DNA of 7,286 nucleotides, taken from assembly GCA_955652635.1 (NCBI GenBank), contig CATPBN010000192.1, positions 1 through 7,286 on the forward strand, read 5' to 3'. The notes below the pieces were generated by a model. It was not told where the DNA came from. It saw only the letters and a list, made by a program, of their open reading frames with translations, and made no database searches. How positions within the stretch are numbered: the first letter of the stretch is position 1; every line of letters begins with the position of its first letter. A program made the translations under genes and the position numbers. This document shows positions 1 to 6,487 of the stretch, one piece after another. Source of the stretch: an uncultured Gemmatimonadaceae bacterium (GTDB lineage: Bacteria; Gemmatimonadota; Gemmatimonadetes; Gemmatimonadales; Gemmatimonadaceae).

Positions 1-2021
1 ACGACCAGTTCAAGCGCTTCAACTTCAGGACGAACATCAACGCTGGCTTGACCGATCGGCTCAACGTCGGAACCAATCTTGTCCTCGCCTATGGCGACCA
101 GGACAAGCTTTCCTCGAGCGGAGATGCGCCCGGAATAATCCGTCATGCTTTGATCCGGCCCCCGATCATTCCGGTTTTCAAGAGTCCAACTGATCCTACG
201 TATTCCGCCAAGGACCCGTTTACGGATCTGCCATTCTACACGCGGCCGTGGAACAACAACAACAATATCTACGAATTCGGCGCCAACCCAATTGCGCTCG
301 CGTTCTTCGCAAATGACAAACGATCCAACTTGAAAACCTTTGGCAACATTTACGGGGATTACTCGCTGCGGGACGCCCTGAAATTCAGGAGCAATCTGGG
401 CATCGATCTGAGCTTTAGACACAACAAGGCCTTCAACCAGAATTTCGGCGACGACAACGGAGGAGGCAGTGGGCTGGACGTGGGAACCGGTCGTCAGAAT
501 CGTCCGACCGGATTGAACGAGGACAGAGGGCAGGAAACTACGGTTACCTGGAACAACACCCTGAATTATGCCAAGGCGAACGAAACGCACGATTTAAGCG
601 CCCTCGTCGGCAGCGAGTACATCACCAACTATTCGTCTTCAATCGGTGGATCGAGACAAAGATTCGACTACGTGAGGGAGAACTTTCAATATCTCAATTA
701 CGGTGGGACAACGGATCAGAACACTGGAGGCTCCGCATCTGAGTGGGGCCTTTTCTCGTTGTTCAGCTCGGCAACCTACATGCTAGACAACCGGTACATG
801 ATCACCGGCAATTTCAGAGCAGATGCCTCTTCCAGGTTCGCCACGAATCATCAATGGGGTTACTTCCCGTCGGTTTCCGTGGGCTGGAAAGTCTCCAATG
901 AGCGTTTCATGCAGAATGTCCCCTGGATATCCAACCTGAAACTGAGGGCCAGCACGGGGAAGCTCGGCAACCAGGAGATCGACAACTACGCTTTCCTGAC
1001 TTTGCTCACGAGGTCCGGAGACCAATACCTCATCTCACGCTACGGCAACCCCGATCTGAAGTGGGAGACCACCTCACAGCAGGACATTGGGCTGGATATA
1101 GGCGTATTGAGCGACAAGCTCACTCTCTCCATCGACCACTTCGTGAAGAATACGTCTGACATTCTGCTTCCAATTTCGTTGCCTTCCATCGCAGGCAATG
1201 TCTCACCGACCATCGTCAATGCTGGTGACGTGAGCAACAAGGGCTATGAGCTCGGGCTGAATTTCAGGAACAGTGGTGGCCCGTTCAATTACTCGATCAG
1301 CGGAAACCTGGGCACGGTCACCAACAGGGTGGAAAAACTTCACCCAAACCTGCCGAGTATCGTTGGGGACGTATACCGGACAGAAGTTGGCCATCCGCTC
1401 GGCGCATTTTATGGCTACGTGTTTGACGGGATTTATCAGACTCAAGCTGAAATCAACACGCAGCTGTACGGCACGGTGAATCCTGCGAACAAGCCGGGCG
1501 ACATAAGGTTCAAGGACTTGAATGGCGACGGAATAATCAACGACAACGACCGAACGTTCATCGGCAATTCAATCCCGAAGATGACGTACGGCCTGAACCT
1601 GGCCGCCGACTACCACCGCATTGATGTGTCTGTGTTTTTTCAGGGGGTAGGCGGAGTCGACAAATACAACGATGGCAAGCAGATAACGGACTATGACAGC
1701 CGTCCCTTCAACCACAGCGTCGCAACCTTAGGCGCGTGGAATGGACCAGGCACGAGTAACACGATTCCTCGCACCACGTTCAACGACAATGGCAGCAGCA
1801 AGAGGTCGAGCATTTTTGTGGAGGATGCGTCCTATTTCCGCCTCAAAAACCTCGAAGTCGGATTCTCTCCCGGGCCGACGCGACGCCTGTACGTCTCCGG
1901 CCAGAATCTTTTTACGAAGACCAACTATACAGGATTGGATCCGGAGTCCACAGATATCCTGGACCGGGGAACCTATCCTCAGCAGAAATCCTTCCTATTC
2001 GGAATCAACGCGAAATTTTAA
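1..2021 (+). CDS. SusC/RagA-family TonB-dependent outer-membrane transporter, 3' part (5' end outside window)
   Basis: The reading frame is open from base 3, upstream of the first possible start (TTG at 48), so this is a 5'-truncated gene; 672 residues are visible out of the roughly 1000 usual for the family. The N-terminal carboxypeptidase-like domain, TonB box and most or all of the plug are missing; what remains is mainly the beta-barrel. Family hallmarks are RFNFRTNINAGLTDRLNVG at the left edge, LKFRSNLGID (378-407), the DLNGDGIINDND loop followed by DRTFIGNSIPKMTYG (about 1515-1595), VFFQGVGG (about 1632-1655), and NLFTKTNYTGLDPE near the end. The protein ends in FGINAKF, with the terminal aromatic residue expected for barrel insertion by the BAM machinery. 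Members import oligosaccharides or peptides across the outer membrane using TonB energy, working as a pedal-bin complex with the SusD lipoprotein encoded next. No frameshift is seen. Family assignment is secure; substrate is unknown. Confidence 0.95.
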   Translation, partial: DQFKRFNFRTNINAGLTDRLNVGTNLVLAYGDQDKLSSSGDAPGIIRHALIRPPIIPVFKSPTDPTYSAKDPFTDLPFYTRPWNNNNNIYEFGANPIALAFFANDKRSNLKTFGNIYGDYSLRDALKFRSNLGIDLSFRHNKAFNQNFGDDNGGGSGLDVGTGRQNRPTGLNEDRGQETTVTWNNTLNYAKANETHDLSALVGSEYITNYSSSIGGSRQRFDYVRENFQYLNYGGTTDQNTGGSASEWGLFSLFSSATYMLDNRYMITGNFRADASSRFATNHQWGYFPSVSVGWKVSNERFMQNVPWISNLKLRASTGKLGNQEIDNYAFLTLLTRSGDQYLISRYGNPDLKWETTSQQDIGLDIGVLSDKLTLSIDHFVKNTSDILLPISLPSIAGNVSPTIVNAGDVSNKGYELGLNFRNSGGPFNYSISGNLGTVTNRVEKLHPNLPSIVGDVYRTEVGHPLGAFYGYVFDGIYQTQAEINTQLYGTVNPANKPGDIRFKDLNGDGIINDNDRTFIGNSIPKMTYGLNLAADYHRIDVSVFFQGVGGVDKYNDGKQITDYDSRPFNHSVATLGAWNGPGTSNTIPRTTFNDNGSSKRSSIFVEDASYFRLKNLEVGFSPGPTRRLYVSGQNLFTKTNYTGLDPESTDILDRGTYPQQKSFLFGINAKF

Positions 2022-2049
2022 TCGATTTATACAGCAGTCATAAATCGAT
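2021..2049 (+). promoter_or_regulatory. Intergenic hairpin between susC-like and susD-like genes
   Basis: A perfect 10-bp inverted repeat, ATCGATTTAT (2021-2030) and ATAAATCGAT (2040-2049), encloses a 9-nt loop. It begins on the last base of the susC stop codon and ends just before the susD Shine-Dalgarno. It lacks a following T-run and is AT-rich, so it is not a standard intrinsic terminator. It could be a processing or mRNA-stability element, or tune susD relative to susC; the function is inferred. Confidence 0.55.
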
Positions 2050-2054
2050 AGGAG
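2050..2054 (+). promoter_or_regulatory. Shine-Dalgarno of the susD-like gene
   Basis: AGGAG lies 5 nt before the ATG at 2060 and supports that start. It directly abuts the right arm of the intergenic hairpin, so ribosome access could depend on that fold. Bacteroidota genes often lack such a motif, so its presence weakly favours a different host phylum. Confidence 0.6.
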
Positions 2055-2059
2055 CAACG

Positions 2060-3547
2060 ATGAAAACCAGGAATAGAGCGGCAGCATTGATTCTGATCGG
2101 GTCGGTCTTCAGCTGCACCGATTTGCACAAGGATCCCATCGGCTTGCTTACACCGGAACAGGTGAGCACTGACCCAACGTTGAATTCTGTCAAGCTATCG
2201 GTGACAGGGTCTTATCAGATGCTTTCCAGCACACTGAACATCCTCAACCAATGGAGATGGGACCTAGGTACCGTCTTCAGAGACGATTTCATTCTCGACG
2301 ACATCGCTTCCGATGATGTGAAAAAGAAATGGAATCCTGATGGGGATCAGGCGTGGATGGATCAGATCCAGAGTTTCAACTTCACGTCCTCCAACCAGGC
2401 CTTTAACGGCCAGTGGACCTATGACTACGAAGGGATATCCCGGTCAAATCTGGCGATCAGCTACCTGACCGATGCGGCAATAACGGCCAAAATCGGGATC
2501 GATCCGGCCCTGCAAAACAGGTCGTTGGGCGAGGCTTACTTCTTAAGAGCCTTCTATTATTTCGATCTGGTGAATCACTTTGGAGACGTACCGTTGTTGG
2601 TCAAGCCGCTCAAAAGCTTCACCGATGCTTACGCCGTGGCCAAGAGAGAAACGGCGGCCAATGTCTATACGCAAATAAGCTCGGATCTCGCGCAGGCAAA
2701 GTCGCTGCTGCCAAGCAGCAAATACTCCGATCCCGTTGAACATTGGAGAGCTTCCAAAGGAGCTGCACTGGCTATGCAGGCCAAGGTGGCCCTCTACAAC
2801 GCGAAATGGACAGACGTCATCAGCATCGTGACCGAATTGGAGAGCCTCAACTTCTACGGTCTAAATCCCAACTATTTCGACAGCTTCGATGTGGCGAAGG
2901 AAGGAACCGAAACGGAAGTCATCTTTGAGTACGATCACCAATCGGGCCAAACGCCGAGAAAGGGCAACGGGCTGTGCGCCCCGCTGGACTGGGGCTTCAT
3001 CGCTCCCACGGACAATTTTCTCGCGGAGTTCGAAGCCAATGATCCAAGGCTGGCGTACACGGTAAACGTCACCGCCAAAGCCGTTTACAAGTTGCTGGGC
3101 GCGACGAATACGGTTTATAAGGGCAATGACGATGCACCGAGCAACAAGATCTATATCCGCCTGGCCGACGTACTGCTCTGGAAAGCAGAGGCGTACAATG
3201 AAACCGGGAATTATCCCGCGGCCATTGCCATCATCAACACAATCAGGAACCGGGCACGCACGGGCGTCGCGGTCGGTGGTGCTCTGCCACCGGCTGGAAC
3301 ATTGCCGGACAGAGATGTCCTCTCGGTCGACAAAGCCCAGGTCAAAGCCTGGTTGGTGCACGAGAGAAGAGTAGAGCTGGGCTTCGAATCGCAACGCTTC
3401 AATGATTTGAAAAGATGGAAGATGGCCAGCACGGTTTTGAATGCAGCCATTGGCAAGAATTTCAAGGTCTTCAACTATCTATATCCAATTCCGCAGGGGG
3501 AAATCGATAAATCGGGCGGAAGCATAACGCAGAATCCGGGATATTAG
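2060..3547 (+). CDS. SusD/RagB-family nutrient-binding outer-membrane lipoprotein
   Basis: Complete 495-residue protein, near the usual family length. It begins with a short lipoprotein signal peptide: basic residues at 2-6, a hydrophobic stretch at 7-17, then a lipobox-like VFSC with Cys19 as the lipidation site (Phe at -2 is slightly unusual). The N-terminal SusD-like domain shows the hallmark SLGEAYFLRAFYYFDLV and HFGDVPL (155-179). The C-terminal RagB/SusD domain shows IRLADVLLWKAEAYNETG (366-383), INTIRNRA (392-399), HERRVELGFESQRFNDLKRW (434-453) and the closing YPIPQGEI...QNPGY (475-495). SusD proteins form a mostly helical, TPR-scaffolded lid on the SusC barrel and bind the ligand at the cell surface. 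The gene follows susC by 38 nt on the same strand and is almost certainly cotranscribed with it. No glycoside hydrolase is visible nearby, so the ligand cannot be named. Confidence 0.96.
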   Translation: MKTRNRAAALILIGSVFSCTDLHKDPIGLLTPEQVSTDPTLNSVKLSVTGSYQMLSSTLNILNQWRWDLGTVFRDDFILDDIASDDVKKKWNPDGDQAWMDQIQSFNFTSSNQAFNGQWTYDYEGISRSNLAISYLTDAAITAKIGIDPALQNRSLGEAYFLRAFYYFDLVNHFGDVPLLVKPLKSFTDAYAVAKRETAANVYTQISSDLAQAKSLLPSSKYSDPVEHWRASKGAALAMQAKVALYNAKWTDVISIVTELESLNFYGLNPNYFDSFDVAKEGTETEVIFEYDHQSGQTPRKGNGLCAPLDWGFIAPTDNFLAEFEANDPRLAYTVNVTAKAVYKLLGATNTVYKGNDDAPSNKIYIRLADVLLWKAEAYNETGNYPAAIAIINTIRNRARTGVAVGGALPPAGTLPDRDVLSVDKAQVKAWLVHERRVELGFESQRFNDLKRWKMASTVLNAAIGKNFKVFNYLYPIPQGEIDKSGGSITQNPGY

Positions 3548-3561
3548 ATCAGCGCGATCCG

Positions 3562-4686
3562 CTAGGACGGAAGTGAAGCCGAATTCGAGATAGACCTTCC
3601 GTCCGCAGCGAACAGGTGCACCCGATCTGGCGGCACGCCAACCGATATCGTCTCGCCGACGTCGGGCAGCCGGTCGTTCAATACTGACGCCATCATGCGA
3701 CTGCCGCCCACTACGTCGAAATGGACGTGGCTGGTGCCGCCGAGGCGCTCCACCAGCACGACGCGGCCCGTGAATGCGTCGCCGGCCGGGCCACCTTCCG
3801 CTCGAGTTGTCGAAGCATTGAGCCTGAGGTCTTCCGGGCGTATCCCCAGCGTGAGCGACTCGGCGGCCTTGGATGTTGCGGCATTCTCGTGCGGCACCCT
3901 GATGCTCATGCCCTCGGCCCTGAAGAACACCTCGCCATCCTCTTCACGAAGGCCTCCATCCACGAAGTTCATCGGCGGAGTGCCGATGAAGCCCGCGACG
4001 AATCGATTGATGGGAGCGCGATAGAGTTCAATGGGCCGGCCAATCTGCTGGATTCGGCCGTCGGCGAGCACGACGATCCGATCGCCGAGTGTCATCGCTT
4101 CCACCTGATCGTGCGTGACATAGATGGTTGTAGTGTTCAACCGTCTCTGAAGGCCGCCGATCTCGATTCGCATCTGCGCGCGAAGACTGGCGTCGAGATT
4201 GGACAGCGGCTCATCGAACAGGAACACCTTTGGCTCGCGCACCATCGCGCGGCCCATCGCCACCCGCTGGCGCTGGCCACCCGATAGCTGCTTCGGCTTG
4301 CGATCGAGCAGCGGCGCAAGGCCCAGCATGCCCGCTGCCCACGTGACGCGCCGGTCGATCTCCTGGCGCGCAATCTTCCTGAGACGGAGTCCCAGCGACA
4401 GATTCTCGCGCACTGACATGTGGGGGTAGAGCCCGTAGTCCTGGAACACCATCGCCACGTCGCGCTCGCGCGGAGGCAGAGCGGTGACGTCGCGGTCGTC
4501 GATCTTTATGCTCCCGGAGGTGACTTCCTCGAGGCCGGCTACCATCCGGAGGATCGTCGACTTGCCGGAGCCGGAGCCGCCGACGAGGACCAACAGCTCA
4601 CCATCCGCGACGGTGAGGTCGAAGTCCTCGACTACGGTGGCGTCGCCGAAGGCTTTACGGACATGCTCGAACGAGACGGAGGGCAT
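3562..4686 (-). CDS. MalK/UgpC/MsmX-type carbohydrate ABC importer ATPase
   Basis: Complete 374-residue ATPase, the normal size for the MalK/UgpC class. Walker A is GGSGSGKST (36-44), the Q-loop glutamine is Q82 in FQDYGLYPHM, the ABC signature is LSGGQRQR (134-141), Walker B runs VFLFDEP with D158 and E159, the D-loop is SNLD, and the switch histidine is H192 in YVTHDQVEA. All catalytic residues are present. After about residue 235 comes the extra C-terminal regulatory/TOBE region typical of sugar importers, with LGIRPEDL (280-287). It would bind the EAA loops of the two permeases encoded upstream and power import across the inner membrane. The ATG at 4686 has a poor Shine-Dalgarno (GGAG about 12 nt upstream), and a mini-ORF stop lies one base before it, suggesting coupled translation. 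Such ATPases sometimes serve several importers, so a specific sugar cannot be assigned. Its 3' end converges on susD. Confidence 0.97.
   Translation of the reverse strand: MPSVSFEHVRKAFGDATVVEDFDLTVADGELLVLVGGSGSGKSTILRMVAGLEEVTSGSIKIDDRDVTALPPRERDVAMVFQDYGLYPHMSVRENLSLGLRLRKIARQEIDRRVTWAAGMLGLAPLLDRKPKQLSGGQRQRVAMGRAMVREPKVFLFDEPLSNLDASLRAQMRIEIGGLQRRLNTTTIYVTHDQVEAMTLGDRIVVLADGRIQQIGRPIELYRAPINRFVAGFIGTPPMNFVDGGLREEDGEVFFRAEGMSIRVPHENAATSKAAESLTLGIRPEDLRLNASTTRAEGGPAGDAFTGRVVLVERLGGTSHVHFDVVGGSRMMASVLNDRLPDVGETISVGVPPDRVHLFAADGRSISNSASLPS
3565..3604. repeat. 9-bp inverted repeat at the 3' end of the ATPase gene
   Basis: GGACGGAAG (3565-3573) and CTTCCGTCC (3596-3604) are perfect inverted copies separated by 22 nt, starting just inside the ATPase stop codon. 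Because the two operons converge here, a hairpin could form in either transcript. There is no T-run on either strand, so terminator function is only a possibility, and the arms are also coding. Confidence 0.35.
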
Positions 4687-4687
4687 C

Positions 4688-4747
4688 CTAGTTGTGTTCT
4701 CCGTCTCGGTGGCCTGCCCGAGCGGTAGTTGATAGCCCTTGCTTCAT
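4688..4747 (-). other. Possible 19-codon leader mini-ORF before the ATPase gene
   Basis: In the 78-nt gap between the MalG-type and ATPase genes, an ATG at 4747 opens MKQGLSTTARAGHRDGEHN, stopping with TAG at 4690-4688, one base before the ATPase ATG (4686). The peptide resembles no family I know. The nearest purine-rich motif (GAGG) is too close to its ATG to be a good ribosome site, so translation is uncertain. If translated, it would carry ribosomes across the gap and couple ATPase synthesis to the permease cistron. It may equally be chance. Confidence 0.2.
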
Positions 4748-4764
4748 ACCTCGAGTTGGGTGGG

Positions 4765-5586
4765 TCATCCCTTTATCCCTGATCCCGCCATGCTCTCGAT
4801 GAAGTTCCGCTGCAGGAACGCGTATGCGACGACAACGGGCACCACCAAAACCATAGCCGAAGCGAGCGAGACACCGACTGACCCCGCTCCTCCCCCGAGC
4901 GCAAAGACAGTGAGCAGCTGTGGCAACGTCATCAGGTTCTGCTCTCGCACGACAAGCAGTGGCCATAGCACTTCGTTCCAGGCGCCCATGAAAGTGAAAA
5001 TTGCCACGATCGACAGCACTGGCTTCGAGAGTGGCCAGAAGATCGTAAAGAGAATGCGGGGCTCGCTCATTCCGTCCATGCGGGCCGAGTCGATGAGCGA
5101 CTGCGGGATTTGGAGAAAGAACTGGCGCAGCATCAGGATTGCCGTCGGGTTGAACAGGTACGGTACGATCAGCGCCGTGTAACTGTCGACCCATCCGAGC
5201 TCCACCATCAGCGTATACAGGGGAATCAGAGTCAGTTGGCCGGGAATCAGAAGCACCGCGATCGTCGCGGCATTGAGCGCCGGCCGGCCGCGGAAGTTGA
5301 GACGGGCCATCGCGTACGCCGTCATCGAGCCGAACACCAGCACTGAGAGAGTGATGGTCGTCGCGACAAAAATGCTATTGACGAGTGCCCGCCCGAATGG
5401 AGCGCGCGCCCACATGGTGCGGTAGTTGTCGAGTGTGATGTCGTGCGGAATGAGTGCCAGTGAGCCGACTTCGGCGGGAGGCTTGAACGTGCTCGACGCC
5501 ATCCAGAGGAACGGATAGATGAAAGTAAGAGCTGCGATCGTCAGGCCGGCATATAGGGCGATGCGCGCGAGCAGATTTCGCTTCAT
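4765..5586 (-). CDS. MalG-type carbohydrate ABC importer permease
   Basis: A 273-residue inner-membrane protein with about six hydrophobic segments (near 10-30, 69-93, 104-125, 136-155, 189-211 and 239-258). The cytoplasmic EAA loop that docks on the ATPase is seen as DSARMDGMSEPRILFTIFWP (166-185), with the conserved glycine at 172 and proline at 185. Further MalG-class marks are YPFLWMASSTFK after the first segment and the C-terminal NFIESMAGSGIKG. It pairs with the MalF-type protein encoded upstream to form the sugar channel. I chose the ATG at 5586 because MKRNLLARIALYAG is the usual family start, immediately before the first membrane segment. The frame is also open upstream to a TTG at 5646, which would add 20 residues and overlap the MalF gene by 23 nt. 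The chosen ATG overlaps the stop of a 14-codon mini-ORF (ATGA). Confidence 0.94.
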   Translation of the reverse strand: MKRNLLARIALYAGLTIAALTFIYPFLWMASSTFKPPAEVGSLALIPHDITLDNYRTMWARAPFGRALVNSIFVATTITLSVLVFGSMTAYAMARLNFRGRPALNAATIAVLLIPGQLTLIPLYTLMVELGWVDSYTALIVPYLFNPTAILMLRQFFLQIPQSLIDSARMDGMSEPRILFTIFWPLSKPVLSIVAIFTFMGAWNEVLWPLLVVREQNLMTLPQLLTVFALGGGAGSVGVSLASAMVLVVPVVVAYAFLQRNFIESMAGSGIKG

Positions 5587-5627
5587 AGCAACTCTGCGCA
5601 GAGTAAGATTCGTCGGCGCAGCTTCAT
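5583..5627 (-). other. Possible 14-codon bridging mini-ORF between the two permease genes
   Basis: An ATG at 5627 overlaps the MalF stop (ATGA, 5627-5624). It encodes MKLRRRILLCAELL and stops with a TGA that overlaps the preferred MalG start (ATGA, 5586-5583). It therefore spans the 37-nt gap exactly with an ATGA junction at each end, a layout well suited to termination-reinitiation coupling. The peptide has no recognisable family, and no strong Shine-Dalgarno precedes it. If the TTG at 5646 is the true MalG start, the mini-ORF is meaningless. Confidence 0.25.
5591..5604. repeat. 14-bp perfect palindrome just upstream of the MalG-type start
   Basis: ACTCTGCGCAGAGT is its own reverse complement. 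In the - strand transcript it can form a 5-bp stem with a 4-nt loop that ends 4 nt before the ATG at 5586. It contains AGAG, the only weak Shine-Dalgarno candidate for that start, so folding could restrict initiation. A DNA-level operator role is also possible but is less natural inside an operon. Confidence 0.4.
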
Positions 5628-6487
5628 AGTGCTTCGGCTCTGCCAATCACTCGGCGCTGGACGAAGATAACTGCTCCGATGATCAAGGCCAGCGCCACAC
5701 CGATGGTCGCCGCATATCCCATTTTCTGATAGGCAAACGCGTTGTTGTACAGGTAGAGCACGACCGAGTAGGTGCGCCGGAGCGGACCGCCTCCGGTCAT
5801 CACGTACGGTTCGATGAAGAGCTGAAAACCGTTGATGGTCGAGAGCGTGACGACCAGGATGTGCTGAGGCAGGAGAGACGGCATCGTCAGATATCGGAAG
5901 CGTTGCCACGCCGAGGCGCCCTCGATCTCGATTGCTTCCTGGCAACTCCGAGGGATGTACTGCAATCCGGCCAGGTAGATGATCACGTAGAACCCCACGT
6001 TCTTCCAGGTGACCATCACCGCGATCGCGGGCATGGCCGTTCGCGGATCGGTAAGCCACGGAACGGGCGACGCTCCGAGCTTCACCAGCACCCGGTTGAT
6101 CAGACCAACGTCGGTGGCGTAGAGGTTACTCCACAGGATCGCGACGACCGCGCCAGATATGACGACCGGCAGGAAGAACGCCGCGCGCCAGAAGGAGCGA
6201 CCCGCGAGCTGGCGATTGAGAGCAAGCGCAAGTCCGAGCGCGGTGACGATCTGGAGCGGCACATGGATACTGAGAAACACGAACGTATTGGCGACGGCGC
6301 GCCAGAATCGCCCATCGTGCACGAGCAGCCGCACGTTGTCCGCACCGGCGAACGCTGGCGCCGTGACGAGATCCCATTGCAAAAAGACGAGAACCAGAGC
6401 GAATGCTATCGGATACACGGCGAATACGAGGAGGAAGACCCCATACGGCGCCGCCATCAACGATCCGGATTTCTGCTCAGCGCGCAT
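5624..6487 (-). CDS. MalF-type carbohydrate ABC importer permease
   Basis: Complete 287-residue inner-membrane protein with about six hydrophobic segments (near 13-36, 68-91, 103-123, 153-175, 209-227 and 258-277). The EAA loop is CQEAIEIEGASAWQRFRYL...MPSLLP (182-207), including E184, A185 and G190, which contacts the ATPase. The MalF/UgpA-class sequence EPYVMTGGGPLRRTYSVVLY follows at 226-245. It lacks the long periplasmic insertion of the E. coli MalF protein and has the compact size of most sugar-importer permeases. The ATG at 6487 overlaps the binding-protein stop by 11 nt, indicating translational coupling; GAGG about 10 nt upstream may assist. The stop codon overlaps the start of a short mini-ORF leading to the MalG-type gene. 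Family assignment is secure; the sugar is not known. Confidence 0.95.
   Translation of the reverse strand: MRAEQKSGSLMAAPYGVFLLVFAVYPIAFALVLVFLQWDLVTAPAFAGADNVRLLVHDGRFWRAVANTFVFLSIHVPLQIVTALGLALALNRQLAGRSFWRAAFFLPVVISGAVVAILWSNLYATDVGLINRVLVKLGASPVPWLTDPRTAMPAIAVMVTWKNVGFYVIIYLAGLQYIPRSCQEAIEIEGASAWQRFRYLTMPSLLPQHILVVTLSTINGFQLFIEPYVMTGGGPLRRTYSVVLYLYNNAFAYQKMGYAATIGVALALIIGAVIFVQRRVIGRAEAL

Noticed and set aside
252..266. Short (AAC)n run coding for five asparagines in the SusC barrel, considered as a slippage or phase-variation tract.
   Set aside because: Only five triplets, the last being AAT, and the unit is a codon so slippage would keep the frame. Asn-rich loops are ordinary in these barrels.
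2861..3394. A 177-codon open frame on the - strand opposite susD.
   Set aside because: It lies wholly within a clearly conserved susD coding frame, shows no family motifs and is explained as an antisense shadow.
4705..4722. CTCGG/CCGAG 5-bp inverted repeat in the gap before the ATPase gene, considered as an attenuator or terminator.
   Set aside because: The stem is short, has no T-run and is of a kind expected by chance in GC-rich DNA.
4688..5194. A 168-codon - strand frame overlapping the MalG-type gene.
   Set aside because: Most of it is an out-of-frame shadow of the permease; only its last 19 codons, in the gap, were kept as a possible mini-ORF.
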